From the NCBI GenBank assembly GCA_014378225.1, contig JACMOA010000391.1, forward strand, positions 1-8,701: 8,701 nucleotides of DNA, read 5' to 3'. Positions 1 through 4,970 of the stretch are shown piece after piece (within the stretch, counting starts at the first letter, position 1; the number at the start of each line of letters is the position of its first letter). This stretch comes from Deinococcales bacterium (GTDB lineage Bacteria; Deinococcota; Deinococci; Deinococcales; Deinococcaceae). Under the pieces are notes generated by a model. It did no database searches. It was not told where the DNA came from and was given only the letters and a program-made list of their open reading frames with translations. The position numbers and the translations under genes were made by a program.

Positions 1-306
1 AGCGAACCCGAGCCAGACCTGACCCTGGTAGAATTCGACACTGAAATTCGCCGCAAACCTCGAGTGCATGAGGTCCTAGCCGTTATTGAAATCTCAGACT
101 CGAGCTTGAACAAAGACCGAAGAATTAAACAGCGGGTTTACGCACGGGCGGGGATTCCCGAATACTGGATTGTGAACGTAAATGATGTGCAGCTCGAGAT
201 TTACCGAAATCCAGGTGCTGAAGCTTACAAACTGCGCCAAACCCTCGAGCGGGGAGAGCTGGCCCAGTTTGCGGCTTTTCCAGAAGTAGATATTCAGTGG
301 TGGTAA
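1..306 (+). CDS. Uma2 family (DUF820) putative endonuclease, C-terminal part
   Basis: This is the 3' part of a gene that enters from the left; the frame is open from base 1 and ends at TAA 304-306, giving 101 visible residues. The fold is that of the Uma2/DUF820 proteins, a PD-(D/E)xK nuclease-like family of unproven function, often found in many copies in cyanobacteria and Deinococcus-Thermus. The visible motifs are a Pro-Asp pair (visible residues 5-6, PDLTLV), then E30-I-S-D-S-S, K43 thirteen residues after E30, and the family signature YARAGIPEYWIV at 47-58. Together D6, E30 and K43 would form the nuclease triad. A GTG at 64 could be read as a start, but homology clearly continues upstream of it, so the gene is cut by the window edge and not short in reality. 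The substrate is unknown. Confidence 0.85.
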   Translation, partial: SEPEPDLTLVEFDTEIRRKPRVHEVLAVIEISDSSLNKDRRIKQRVYARAGIPEYWIVNVNDVQLEIYRNPGAEAYKLRQTLERGELAQFAAFPEVDIQWW

Positions 307-325
307 GCCAAGAGGAAGAAGGCAA

Positions 326-360
326 ACGCTGAACGCCGACTTGTTTTTGGCGTTCAGCGT
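326..360 (+). terminator. Hairpin after the Uma2 gene, possible terminator
   Basis: A perfect 12-bp inverted repeat (ACGCTGAACGCC at 326-337 and its complement at 349-360) closes an 11-nt loop containing TTGTTTTT. It lies 20 bases after the Uma2 stop. No T-run follows the stem, so it is not a canonical intrinsic terminator; it may be a weak terminator or an mRNA-end stabiliser. Confidence 0.4.
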
Positions 361-500
361 CTTGGACACAGCGGCATCTCACGGGCCTGTCCGCGTTTGA
401 CGTTTGCTACTTACAAAAATACGCTCGAGCAGATAGAACCCACCTCCTCACCACGACTCTTTTTCTCGAGCTTGAACGCCACCGCGCTTTTTATGGTATA

Positions 501-530
501 TTGCACGGCTGTGGGCCTTTGTGGTATTAT
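501..530 (+). promoter_or_regulatory. Promoter of the rpsF-ssb-rpsR-rplI operon
   Basis: A sigma-70-like promoter is visible: TTGCAC at 501-506, an 18-bp spacer, and TATTAT at 525-530, with an extended -10 TG at 522-523. The predicted start of transcription is near 537, giving a leader of about 30 nt before rpsF. That leader is too short for the S6:S18-binding leader structure seen in many other bacteria, which suggests the operon is controlled differently here. Confidence 0.65.
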
Positions 531-544
531 GTAGACTACATAAT
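526..544. promoter_or_regulatory. RDRM-like palindrome (candidate DdrO operator)
   Basis: ATTATGTAGACTACATAAT is a perfect palindrome with 9-bp arms around one central base. Its inner 17 bp, TTATGTAGACTACATAA (527-543), has the length and the TTATGT/ACATAA half-sites of the radiation/desiccation response motif, as I recall the Deinococcus consensus. The motif is bound by the repressor DdrO, which the protease IrrE inactivates after DNA damage. It overlaps the -10 box and the predicted transcription start, where a bound repressor would block polymerase. ssb is a known member of this regulon in Deinococcus. The palindrome is seen; the regulator is inferred. Confidence 0.75.
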
Positions 545-556
545 CTGCTCCACACT

Positions 557-564
557 AGGAGGTG
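557..564 (+). promoter_or_regulatory. Ribosome binding site of rpsF
   Basis: AGGAGGTG is a near-perfect anti-Shine-Dalgarno match, four bases before the ATG at 569. It fixes the rpsF start and contrasts with the leaderless genes elsewhere in the window. Confidence 0.85.
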
Positions 565-568
565 AAAC

Positions 569-877
569 ATGAATAACTACGACCTCAACTTGATTTTGAA
601 CCCCTCACTCAGCAGCGAACAGGTGACTGTGGAGAAGGAGTACGTGGCTAACGCGGTCAAAGCCGCCGGAGCCGAGGTGGTTGGACTCGAGGAGCTGGGA
701 AACCGCCGCCTCGCCTACGCCATTCTCAAAGAGCGCGAAGGGTACTTTTTGTATTACAACGTGCGCTCGAGCGGAAATCCTGAGAAGGATATCGCGGCTA
801 ACCTGCGCTTGCGCGACAACATTCGCCGCGTGCTGGTGGTGCGAGACCGCCCCGAGTGGAAGACCAAGAAGGCTTAA
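569..877 (+). CDS. rpsF: 30S ribosomal protein S6
   Basis: This encodes a 102-residue S6, the usual length, with the ferredoxin-like S6 fold. S6 binds S18 and the central domain of 16S rRNA in the small-subunit platform. Recognisable features are the N-terminal MNNYDLNLIL strand, the central GLEELGNRRLAYAILKEREG segment (about residues 39-58), and the basic DNIRRVLVVR stretch near the C-terminus (about 83-92). The ATG follows a strong Shine-Dalgarno sequence. It is the first gene of the rpsF-ssb-rpsR-rplI operon, an order conserved in many bacteria; 123 bp separate it from ssb and no terminator is visible there. Because the RDRM-like palindrome sits on the only clear promoter, S6 would be co-induced with SSB. 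Confidence 0.96.
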   Translation: MNNYDLNLILNPSLSSEQVTVEKEYVANAVKAAGAEVVGLEELGNRRLAYAILKEREGYFLYYNVRSSGNPEKDIAANLRLRDNIRRVLVVRDRPEWKTKKA

Positions 878-987
878 TCGGCCCCATACGCACTGGAGAG
901 TGCATTCAGAGCAATTGTTACTTTTAGGGTAAAGTGACGTGTCCGAGCGGCCTAACACCAAGCAAACATTCAAGTAACCCAACTATC

Positions 988-993
988 AAGGAG
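988..993 (+). promoter_or_regulatory. Ribosome binding site of ssb
   Basis: AAGGAG lies seven bases before the ATG at 1001. No convincing separate ssb promoter was found in the 123-bp spacer (878-1000), so ssb probably depends on the rpsF promoter. Confidence 0.8.
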
Positions 994-1000
994 AAATATC

Positions 1001-1873
1001 ATGGCTCGAGGCTTAAATCACGTTTATCTGGTCGGCGCACTCGCCCGCGACCCCGAACTCAGCTACACCCCCAATGGCACGGCAGTTTGCCGGATTACCG
1101 TGGCAGGTGAAGATGTGGTGACTGGCGCAGACGGACAGGTGCGTAATTTGCCCTGGTATCACCAAGTCAGCTTGCTGGGCAAGCCCGCCGAAACGGTGAG
1201 CGAGCAGTTTAAAGCAGGCAGTGTGGTGATGGTAGAAGGCTCCCTCGAGCAGCGCCAATGGGACGATAAAGAGACCGGACAAAAACGGTCCCTAACCGCC
1301 ATCAAAGGTCTGCGCGTAGAAGGTGTGCAACGTCCTGAAGCCGACGTAGTGCGCGATAACGGCGGTGGATACCGCTTACAGCGTGCGCTCAACGAGGCGG
1401 TCTTGGTCGGAAATCTGGGGCGCGATGTGGAATTGCGTTATACCGGAACCGGCGACGCGGTAGCCGGAGCGGCTATTGCGGTCAGCGAAAGCTGGAAAGG
1501 CAAGGATGGAAACTGGCAGGAAAAAACCCACTGGCTCGACCTCAACCTCTGGCGAGAACTCGCTGAGCGTGCGGCAGAGTTCAAAAAGGGCGATTCCCTG
1601 ATGGTGACTGGGCGCATCAAAAATGAGCAGTGGACCGACAAGGAAGGACAGAAGCGCAACAGCACAAAAGTGGAAGTGACTCGCGTCGAGGGATTGTCTC
1701 GAGGCCCAGCCGCCCAAAATACGGGCAGTGCTGGTGCCACCCCGGCAGACGGCCAAAAAGCCTTTGGTGCATCTGCCCCCGCTAATCGCGGGAACACCGG
1801 GAGCCGTTCGAGCGTCTTAGATATTGACGAAGGCTTGAATTTACCCCCTGAAGACGAAGATTTACCGTTTTAA
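1001..1873 (+). CDS. ssb: Single-stranded DNA-binding protein, two OB folds per chain
   Basis: This 290-residue protein binds single-stranded DNA during replication, recombination and repair. It holds two OB folds in one chain: OB1 at about residues 2-110 (NHVYLVGALARDPEL...) and OB2 at about 128-232 (NEAVLVGNLGRDVELRYT...), joined by a short linker. Each repeat shows the same VxLVGxLxRDxEL opening. Most bacteria have one OB fold per chain and assemble tetramers; the doubled form, acting as a homodimer, is typical of Deinococcus and Thermus. A Gly/Ala/Ser-rich flexible tail (about 233-270) leads to the acidic tip EDEDLPF at 284-290, the peptide that recruits partner proteins. The length is close to the roughly 300 residues of the D. 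radiodurans protein. It lies between rpsF and rpsR. Damage induction through the upstream RDRM is likely but inferred. Confidence 0.97.
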   Translation: MARGLNHVYLVGALARDPELSYTPNGTAVCRITVAGEDVVTGADGQVRNLPWYHQVSLLGKPAETVSEQFKAGSVVMVEGSLEQRQWDDKETGQKRSLTAIKGLRVEGVQRPEADVVRDNGGGYRLQRALNEAVLVGNLGRDVELRYTGTGDAVAGAAIAVSESWKGKDGNWQEKTHWLDLNLWRELAERAAEFKKGDSLMVTGRIKNEQWTDKEGQKRNSTKVEVTRVEGLSRGPAAQNTGSAGATPADGQKAFGASAPANRGNTGSRSSVLDIDEGLNLPPEDEDLPF

Positions 1874-1878
1874 GGGAC

Positions 1879-1954
1879 AGCGATTAGCAATCAGCAATTA
1901 GCTGTAAAAGCTTTTGCTTGAGCAAACTAAGCTGATTGCTAGTCGCTAATTGCT
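1879..1954 (+). repeat. Long imperfect hairpin between ssb and rpsR
   Basis: AGCGATTAGCAATCAGC (1879-1895) pairs with 1931-1947 along 17 bases, with only a U-G wobble at 1884/1942. The enclosed part holds AAAAGCTTTT (1906-1915) and TTTGCT-TG-AGCAAA (1913-1926). A competing pairing is possible: AGCAATTAGC (1893-1902) with GCTAATTGCT (1945-1954), which reaches the base just before the rpsR Shine-Dalgarno (1955). No T-run follows, so it is not a typical intrinsic terminator. It may be a dispersed repeat, an mRNA processing site or a translation switch. Confidence 0.75.
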
Positions 1955-1960
1955 AAGGAA
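1955..1960 (+). promoter_or_regulatory. Ribosome binding site deciding the rpsR start
   Basis: AAGGAA lies four bases before the ATG at 1965. It supports that ATG over an in-frame TTG at 1950, which lies inside the right arm of the preceding hairpin and has no upstream Shine-Dalgarno. Confidence 0.7.
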
Positions 1961-1964
1961 ACCT

Positions 1965-2240
1965 ATGACCAATTCCAGAGACCAGGACCGTAAGCCACGC
2001 GGCAAGGGACCCAAGCGGCCCCGTAAGCCGAAGGTAGACCCCTTTTCCATCGGGGAACTCGAGATTACCGATTATAAAGACGTGAAGATGCTGCGCCGCT
2101 TCATTTCGGATACCGGTAAAATTTTGCCCCGCCGCCGCACCGGACTCAGTGCTAAAAACCAGCGCCGTCTGGCCGGAACCATCAAAATCGCCCGTCAGCT
2201 CGCGCTGGTGCCGTACACCGAGAAGTTGGTGCGCCGATGA
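1965..2240 (+). CDS. rpsR: 30S ribosomal protein S18
   Basis: The 91-residue product is S18, which pairs with S6 on the 30S platform. A very basic N-terminal extension ([15 protein letters not shown], about residues 9-23) precedes the conserved core: the IDYKD-like segment [15 protein letters not shown] (about 34-48), [17 protein letters not shown] (about 51-67) and [12 protein letters not shown] near the C-terminus. No cysteine is present, so it is the zinc-free form. Its TGA overlaps the rplI ATG in ATGA (2237-2240), indicating translational coupling. A 91-bp spacer holding a long hairpin separates it from ssb, so S18 output could be set apart from SSB output. Confidence 0.95.
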   Translation: MTNSRDQDRKPRGKGPKRPRKPKVDPFSIGELEITDYKDVKMLRRFISDTGKILPRRRTGLSAKNQRRLAGTIKIARQLALVPYTEKLVRR

Positions 2241-2680
2241 ACATTATTTTGCTCGAACCCATGCCCAAACTGGGTAAAGTGGGCGATGTGGTTAGCGTGA
2301 AAGGTGGTTACGCCCGTAACTTCCTGGTGCCTCGGGGCATCGCGCTGTACGCCACCGCCAGCAACATGAAAACGCTTGAGGCGCGGATTCGCTCCAAAGG
2401 CAAGCAGCTCGAGCGCGAAAAAATCGCCGCTGAGAAGCTGGCCGAGAGCCTTGCCGAAGTAACGGTCAATCTAACCGCCAAAGCCGGAGAAGGTAAAATC
2501 TTTGGTGCCGTGACCAGTGCAGACGTGGTGGAAGCGCTCAAGGCCCAGACCGGGCATGAGCTGGACCGTCGCAAGTTCGAGCTGGCCAAGCCCATCAAGG
2601 AAACTGGCGAGTACGTGCTGAACTACAAAGCTCATCACGACGTTATCGTTCCCATCAAAATTGTTATCACCGCTGCCTGA
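2237..2680 (+). CDS. rplI: 50S ribosomal protein L9
   Basis: This 147-residue protein has the normal L9 length and layout. The N-terminal rRNA-binding domain carries the family signature at about residues 13-40 ([20 protein letters not shown]...), followed by the long connecting helix (about 41-75, rich in Lys, Glu and Ala) and a C-terminal domain (about 80-147, with [11 protein letters not shown] at about 86-96). L9 sits at the base of the L1 stalk and influences frame maintenance. The start overlaps the rpsR stop by four bases. It is the last gene of the operon and is followed by a strong terminator. Confidence 0.96.
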   Translation: MNIILLEPMPKLGKVGDVVSVKGGYARNFLVPRGIALYATASNMKTLEARIRSKGKQLEREKIAAEKLAESLAEVTVNLTAKAGEGKIFGAVTSADVVEALKAQTGHELDRRKFELAKPIKETGEYVLNYKAHHDVIVPIKIVITAA

Positions 2681-2698
2681 AAACATAGCAGTGGTCGA

Positions 2699-2726
2699 GG
2701 GGCGCACAGATGTGCGCCCCTTTTTT
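2699..2726 (+). terminator. Intrinsic terminator of the rpsF-rplI operon
   Basis: GGGGCGCACA (2699-2708) pairs perfectly with TGTGCGCCCC (2711-2720), followed at once by TTTTTT and further T-rich sequence to 2739. It begins 18 bases after the rplI stop. Confidence 0.93.
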
Positions 2727-2772
2727 ATTATTTTTTTATGCTCATGAGTAGGGGTTAATTTCGCTTCTCGAG

Positions 2773-2785
2773 TACACTGTAATCC
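2773..2785 (+). promoter_or_regulatory. -10 box for leaderless transcription of the phosphoesterase gene
   Basis: TACACT (2773-2778) fits TANNNT and is separated by seven bases from the ATG at 2786. No Shine-Dalgarno precedes the ATG. Transcription would start at or next to the A of ATG, as in the many leaderless genes described for Deinococcus. No good -35 was found. Confidence 0.55.
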
Positions 2786-3505
2786 ATGAAGTTAGCGGTT
2801 ATTGCAGATTTACACGCCAATCTCACCGCCACCTTAGCCGTACATGCCGACATCAAGCGGCGCGGAATCCAGGATATCTGGGTTCTGGGCGACCTGGTTG
2901 GCAAGGGTCCACGCCCTCGAGAAGTGGTGGAATGGGTCGAGGCCCATTCAAACGTGGTGGTGATGGGCAACTGGGACGCTCGCGTGGCGGGCGCGTCTAA
3001 TCGTCCGCAAGATGTTTGGCCACGCGCACAGCTCAGCAAGGGTCAACTCGAATACCTCTCCGGGCTGGATTTTGCCCACGAAGAAATCTTTGGCAACATG
3101 CTGTGGCGCTTTGTTCACGCGTCCTCCAAAAGTGTGTTTCACCGGGTATATCCGCACTCGAGCCTGCCGGACCAGCGCGAGATGTTTTACCCTCAGCTCG
3201 AGCGCGGACTGACCGAATTTGCCGACGCGGTGGTCTACGCTGACGTTCACGAGGCCCTGATGCTGGATGTGGAAGGTAGACCCCTACTCAACACGGGTAG
3301 CGTAGGAAACCCATTGGACACGGTTTTAGCCAGTTACCTGATTCTCGAGTTCGAGAACACCGGGTACTCGGTGAGTTTCGCTCGAGTGCTCTACGACCGT
3401 GAAATTGAAATTGCAGTGGCAGAGAAATCTGGGATGCCGTTTGCCAGGGAGTACGCTCAGGAGTTGCGAACAGGACGGTACCAGAAACGGAGGGCCAAGA
3501 CTTAA
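2786..3505 (+). CDS. Metallophosphoesterase family protein with altered motifs
   Basis: The 239-residue product has the calcineurin-like phosphoesterase layout: D8-x-H10-x-N12 (ADLHAN), G35-D36 (VLGDLVGKGP), G61-N62 (MGNWD), H111 (FVHASS), D153-x-H155 (YADVHEAL) and the closing GSVGNP at 171-176. These enzymes use two metal ions to cleave phosphoester or nucleotide bonds; the substrate here cannot be told. Two usual residues differ: the His after Asn in GNHD/E is Trp63, and the first His of GHxH is Asp153. It may be a divergent enzyme or one with changed metal use. It stands alone after a terminator, with a leaderless-type promoter. The ATG gives the normal family N-terminus, starting directly with the first beta strand. 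Confidence 0.88.
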   Translation: MKLAVIADLHANLTATLAVHADIKRRGIQDIWVLGDLVGKGPRPREVVEWVEAHSNVVVMGNWDARVAGASNRPQDVWPRAQLSKGQLEYLSGLDFAHEEIFGNMLWRFVHASSKSVFHRVYPHSSLPDQREMFYPQLERGLTEFADAVVYADVHEALMLDVEGRPLLNTGSVGNPLDTVLASYLILEFENTGYSVSFARVLYDREIEIAVAEKSGMPFAREYAQELRTGRYQKRRAKT

Positions 3506-3526
3506 GACCCAACAAAATCCCTGGTA

Positions 3527-3550
3527 AGGGCAATCTCACGCGGTTGCCCT
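3527..3550 (+). terminator. Small hairpin after the phosphoesterase gene
   Basis: AGGGCAA (3527-3533) pairs with TTGCCCT (3544-3550) around a 10-nt loop, 21 bases after the stop codon. No T-run follows, so termination here is doubtful. Confidence 0.3.
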
Positions 3551-3573
3551 CGATTTAGCTCGAGAAAGACGAT

Positions 3574-3596
3574 TTCAAACTCGAAATTCAAACTCG
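3574..3596. repeat. Two tandem copies of a 13-bp unit
   Basis: TTCAAACTCG occurs at 3574-3583 and again at 3587-3596, a 13-bp period, next to CTCGAG sites at 3559 and 3597. It lies upstream of the broken acetyltransferase. The role is unknown. Confidence 0.5.
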
Positions 3597-3618
3597 CTCG
3601 AGCAGGCAGGTAAAACTT

Positions 3619-4026
3619 TTGAAATCCGTCCTCTATAAAATTAATCCTCGAGTGCAAAACGACGAGCTGAACGCACTTTTTAGGTCTGCATGGCTCGAGC
3701 ATTCCGATACAAACTTTGGGTTCACGCTCGAGCGCTGCTTGCTTTATGTCTGTGCTTTTCTCGAGGATGACACCTCAAAAGAGTAGCTTGTGGGATTCGT
3801 CAAAGTAGCCTGGGATGGTGGCTTTCATGGTTTTTTACTGGACACTACCGTTCACTCGAGCGTTCAGCATCAAGGAATTGGGGGCGAACTTGTTCGTCAG
3901 GCCATAAACGAGGCTCGAGCGCGGGGAATTCACTGGCTGCATGTAGATTTTGAAGCTCAGCTCGAGCCGTTTTATTGGGGTTGTGGCTTTGAAGCTACTC
4001 GAGCGGGTTTGTTGCGGTTGAATTGA
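3619..4026 (+). pseudogene. GNAT acetyltransferase interrupted by one in-frame TAG
   Basis: One frame, open from 3559 to 3783 and again from 3787 to the TGA at 4024-4026, reads as a single GNAT (Gcn5-related N-acetyltransferase). The upstream part contains YKINPRV and DELNALFRSAW, which look like the first strand and helix of the family. The downstream part has LVGFVKVAWDGGFHGFLLD, the acetyl-CoA motif Q-H-Q-G-I-G-G, and FYWGCGF near the end. They are split only by TAG at 3784-3786, where CAG (Gln) would fit. Counted from a TTG at 3619, the restored length is about 135 residues, normal for the family. The start is uncertain: there is no ATG, and GTG 3652 is an alternative. A GTG at 3790 could restart a truncated 78-residue product lacking the N-terminal part of the fold. 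A pseudogene is most likely; a sequencing error or readthrough is not excluded. Confidence 0.75.
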
Positions 4027-4030
4027 GAGT

Positions 4031-4142
4031 GCGCCTCCGGCAGGTTCTGAGCTTTTGGTATCTGAGTTTTTGATACCTGGTTGGTCTGCCTCCCTGCGCC
4101 CTAACTCGAACCGACCAATAACCAAAGACTCGCCGGAGGTGC
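4031..4142. repeat. Fold-back repeat element, copy 1
   Basis: The ends are inverted: GCGCCTCCGGC (4031-4041) pairs with GCCGGAGGTGC (4132-4142), one position being a G-U wobble. Inside are GGTATC/GATACC (4057-4062 with 4072-4077), TTTGGT/ACCAAA (4054-4059 with 4121-4126) and TTGGTC/GACCAA (4081-4086 with 4113-4118). It begins four bases after the stop of the broken acetyltransferase and ends about 20 bases before the rnpB promoter region. A related copy lies at 8566-8701. No coding capacity is apparent, and it contains no CTCGAG. Confidence 0.7.
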
Positions 4143-4160
4143 AAAACTTGTCAACTGTTC

Positions 4161-4187
4161 TTGTACACCCTTGAGTTACGCTACACT
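4161..4187 (+). promoter_or_regulatory. Promoter of rnpB
   Basis: TACACT (4182-4187) is a fair -10 box, placed seven bases before the predicted RNA 5' end. TTGTAC (4161-4166) is the best -35, with a short 15-bp spacer. The -10 is supported by its position; the -35 is tentative. Confidence 0.5.
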
Positions 4188-4193
4188 ATCCCC

Positions 4194-4586
4194 AGGGAAG
4201 CAACGTGGTCGCGCCCATACGGGTGAGGAAAGTCCGGGCATCACAGGGCAGAATGCCTGCTAACGGCAGGGCGGCGAGTAAACAGCAGCGCAAGTTAGGA
4301 GAATTGGGCTGAATGTGCGAAGCCGACGGAAAGTGCCACAGAAACGAGACTGCTGCACGCCCTTTTGGGTGTGTAGTGAGGGTGAAACGGTGCGGTAAGA
4401 GCGCACCCCTGTCGCAGGAAACTGCGAGGGCGGGTAAACCCCATTTGATGCAAGCTCCGAACGGCGGAGGGCGGCCCGTCCTTTGAGGCCAAAGAGAGCG
4501 CTCGAGCGGTTTGGTGACAAACCGCCCAGATAGATGACCACGACCAGTCGCAAGGCTGGGACAGAACCCGGCTTACTCCCTTCCCT
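4194..4586 (+). ncRNA. rnpB: RNase P RNA, bacterial type A
   Basis: This is the catalytic RNA that trims the 5' leader from precursor tRNAs. Helix P1 can be drawn from AGGGAAG (4194-4200) and CTTCCCT (4580-4586). The universally conserved GAGGAAAGTCCGGGC lies at 4225-4239 and its partner ACAGAACCCGGCTTA at 4561-4575, together building the P4 core. Also present are the conserved GGTGCGGTAAGAGCGCACC block (4389-4407) and the GGTAAACCCC loop (4434-4443) that pairs with the tRNA CCA end. The P18-like hairpin 4506-4525 carries a GUGA (GNRA) tetraloop. The length, about 393 nt, is normal. Open frames on either strand here are accidental. A CTCGAG at 4501 sits where E. coli has CTTGAG, and another overlaps the 3' end. 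Confidence 0.95.
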
Positions 4587-4590
4587 CGAG

Positions 4591-4622
4591 CAACCCCTAC
4601 TTCGGTGGGGGTTGTTTGTTTG
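4591..4622 (+). terminator. Intrinsic terminator of rnpB
   Basis: CAACCCCTAC (4591-4600) pairs with GTGGGGGTTG (4605-4614), with one wobble, around a stable C(UUCG)G tetraloop. TTTGTTTG follows at 4615-4622. Confidence 0.9.
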
Positions 4623-4638
4623 CAGCGTAAAGTGCTCA

Positions 4639-4828
4639 GCGAACGTCAAGCACTCAACACTAAAAACGATACTAAAGCATTTTTCACTATCATTGCGCCA
4701 CCTCCACTACGCTGCGGTTGACTCCATTATCGTGAAAAACGCTTTGCCGTTGCCAGTCGCTCCGCTCGGAAGTATTGAGCAAAAACGGCACAATACTTCC
4801 GCAAAATGCTTTAATGTTTGGCGTTTGC
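4639..4828. repeat. Nested inverted-repeat region of about 190 bp
   Basis: Several arms pair around one area. GCGAACGTCAA (4639-4649) matches TTGGCGTTTGC (4818-4828) with two wobbles. TAAAGCATTTT (4673-4683) and AAAATGCTTTA (4803-4813) match perfectly, as do CGGAAGTATTG (4767-4777) and CAATACTTCCG (4791-4801). TTTTTCAC (4680-4687) can pair with GTGAAAAA (4732-4739). No credible gene or CTCGAG is present in the stretch. It could be a small non-autonomous mobile element or a structured RNA. Confidence 0.6.
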
Positions 4829-4866
4829 AATTTCGTAAAAAGTAAATATCCCAAATCTTGACCAAG

Positions 4867-4898
4867 AAAAAAACCTCTTTCGACCAACAAAGAGGTTT
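4867..4898 (-). terminator. Intrinsic terminator of the Crp-family gene
   Basis: On the minus strand, AAACCTCTTT and AAAGAGGTTT (4889-4898 with 4871-4880) form a perfect 10-bp stem with an 8-nt loop, followed by TTTTTTTCTT. It lies about 70 bases after the stop of the minus-strand regulator. Confidence 0.88.
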
Positions 4899-4970
4899 AC
4901 AACATTCAAAGCTCAGGTTTTATTCTACTCATTACTCATTAACCACCACTCAGGGCTAAACCCTCGAGCG

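Noticed and set aside
535..568. S6:S18 autoregulatory leader before rpsF
   Set aside because: The predicted leader is only about 30 nt and shows no matching stem-loop.
890..903. Five-base hairpin GCACT-ggag-AGTGC between rpsF and ssb
   Set aside because: The stem is too short and has no T-run; this is not enough to call a terminator or attenuator.
605..982. 125-codon minus-strand frame opposite rpsF
   Set aside because: It is the antisense shadow of a conserved ribosomal gene, with no family resemblance and no start signals.
1874..1964. Intrinsic terminator between ssb and rpsR
   Set aside because: There is a long hairpin, but no T-run follows it, and the downstream genes have no other promoter.
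3742..3752. Second RDRM half-site TTATGTCTGTG inside the broken acetyltransferase
   Set aside because: There is no complementary half-site, so it is not a palindrome.
4260..4649. Open reading frames of 129 and 65 codons on the minus strand, and one of 103 codons on the plus strand from 4534, over rnpB and its flank
   Set aside because: The region is an evident RNase P RNA and its terminator; the translations show no protein features, and the frames arise from GC-rich structured RNA sequence.
4924..4940. Tandem TACTCAT TACTCAT downstream of the Crp-family gene
   Set aside because: Two copies of a 7-bp A/T-rich word are too little to support a repeat array.
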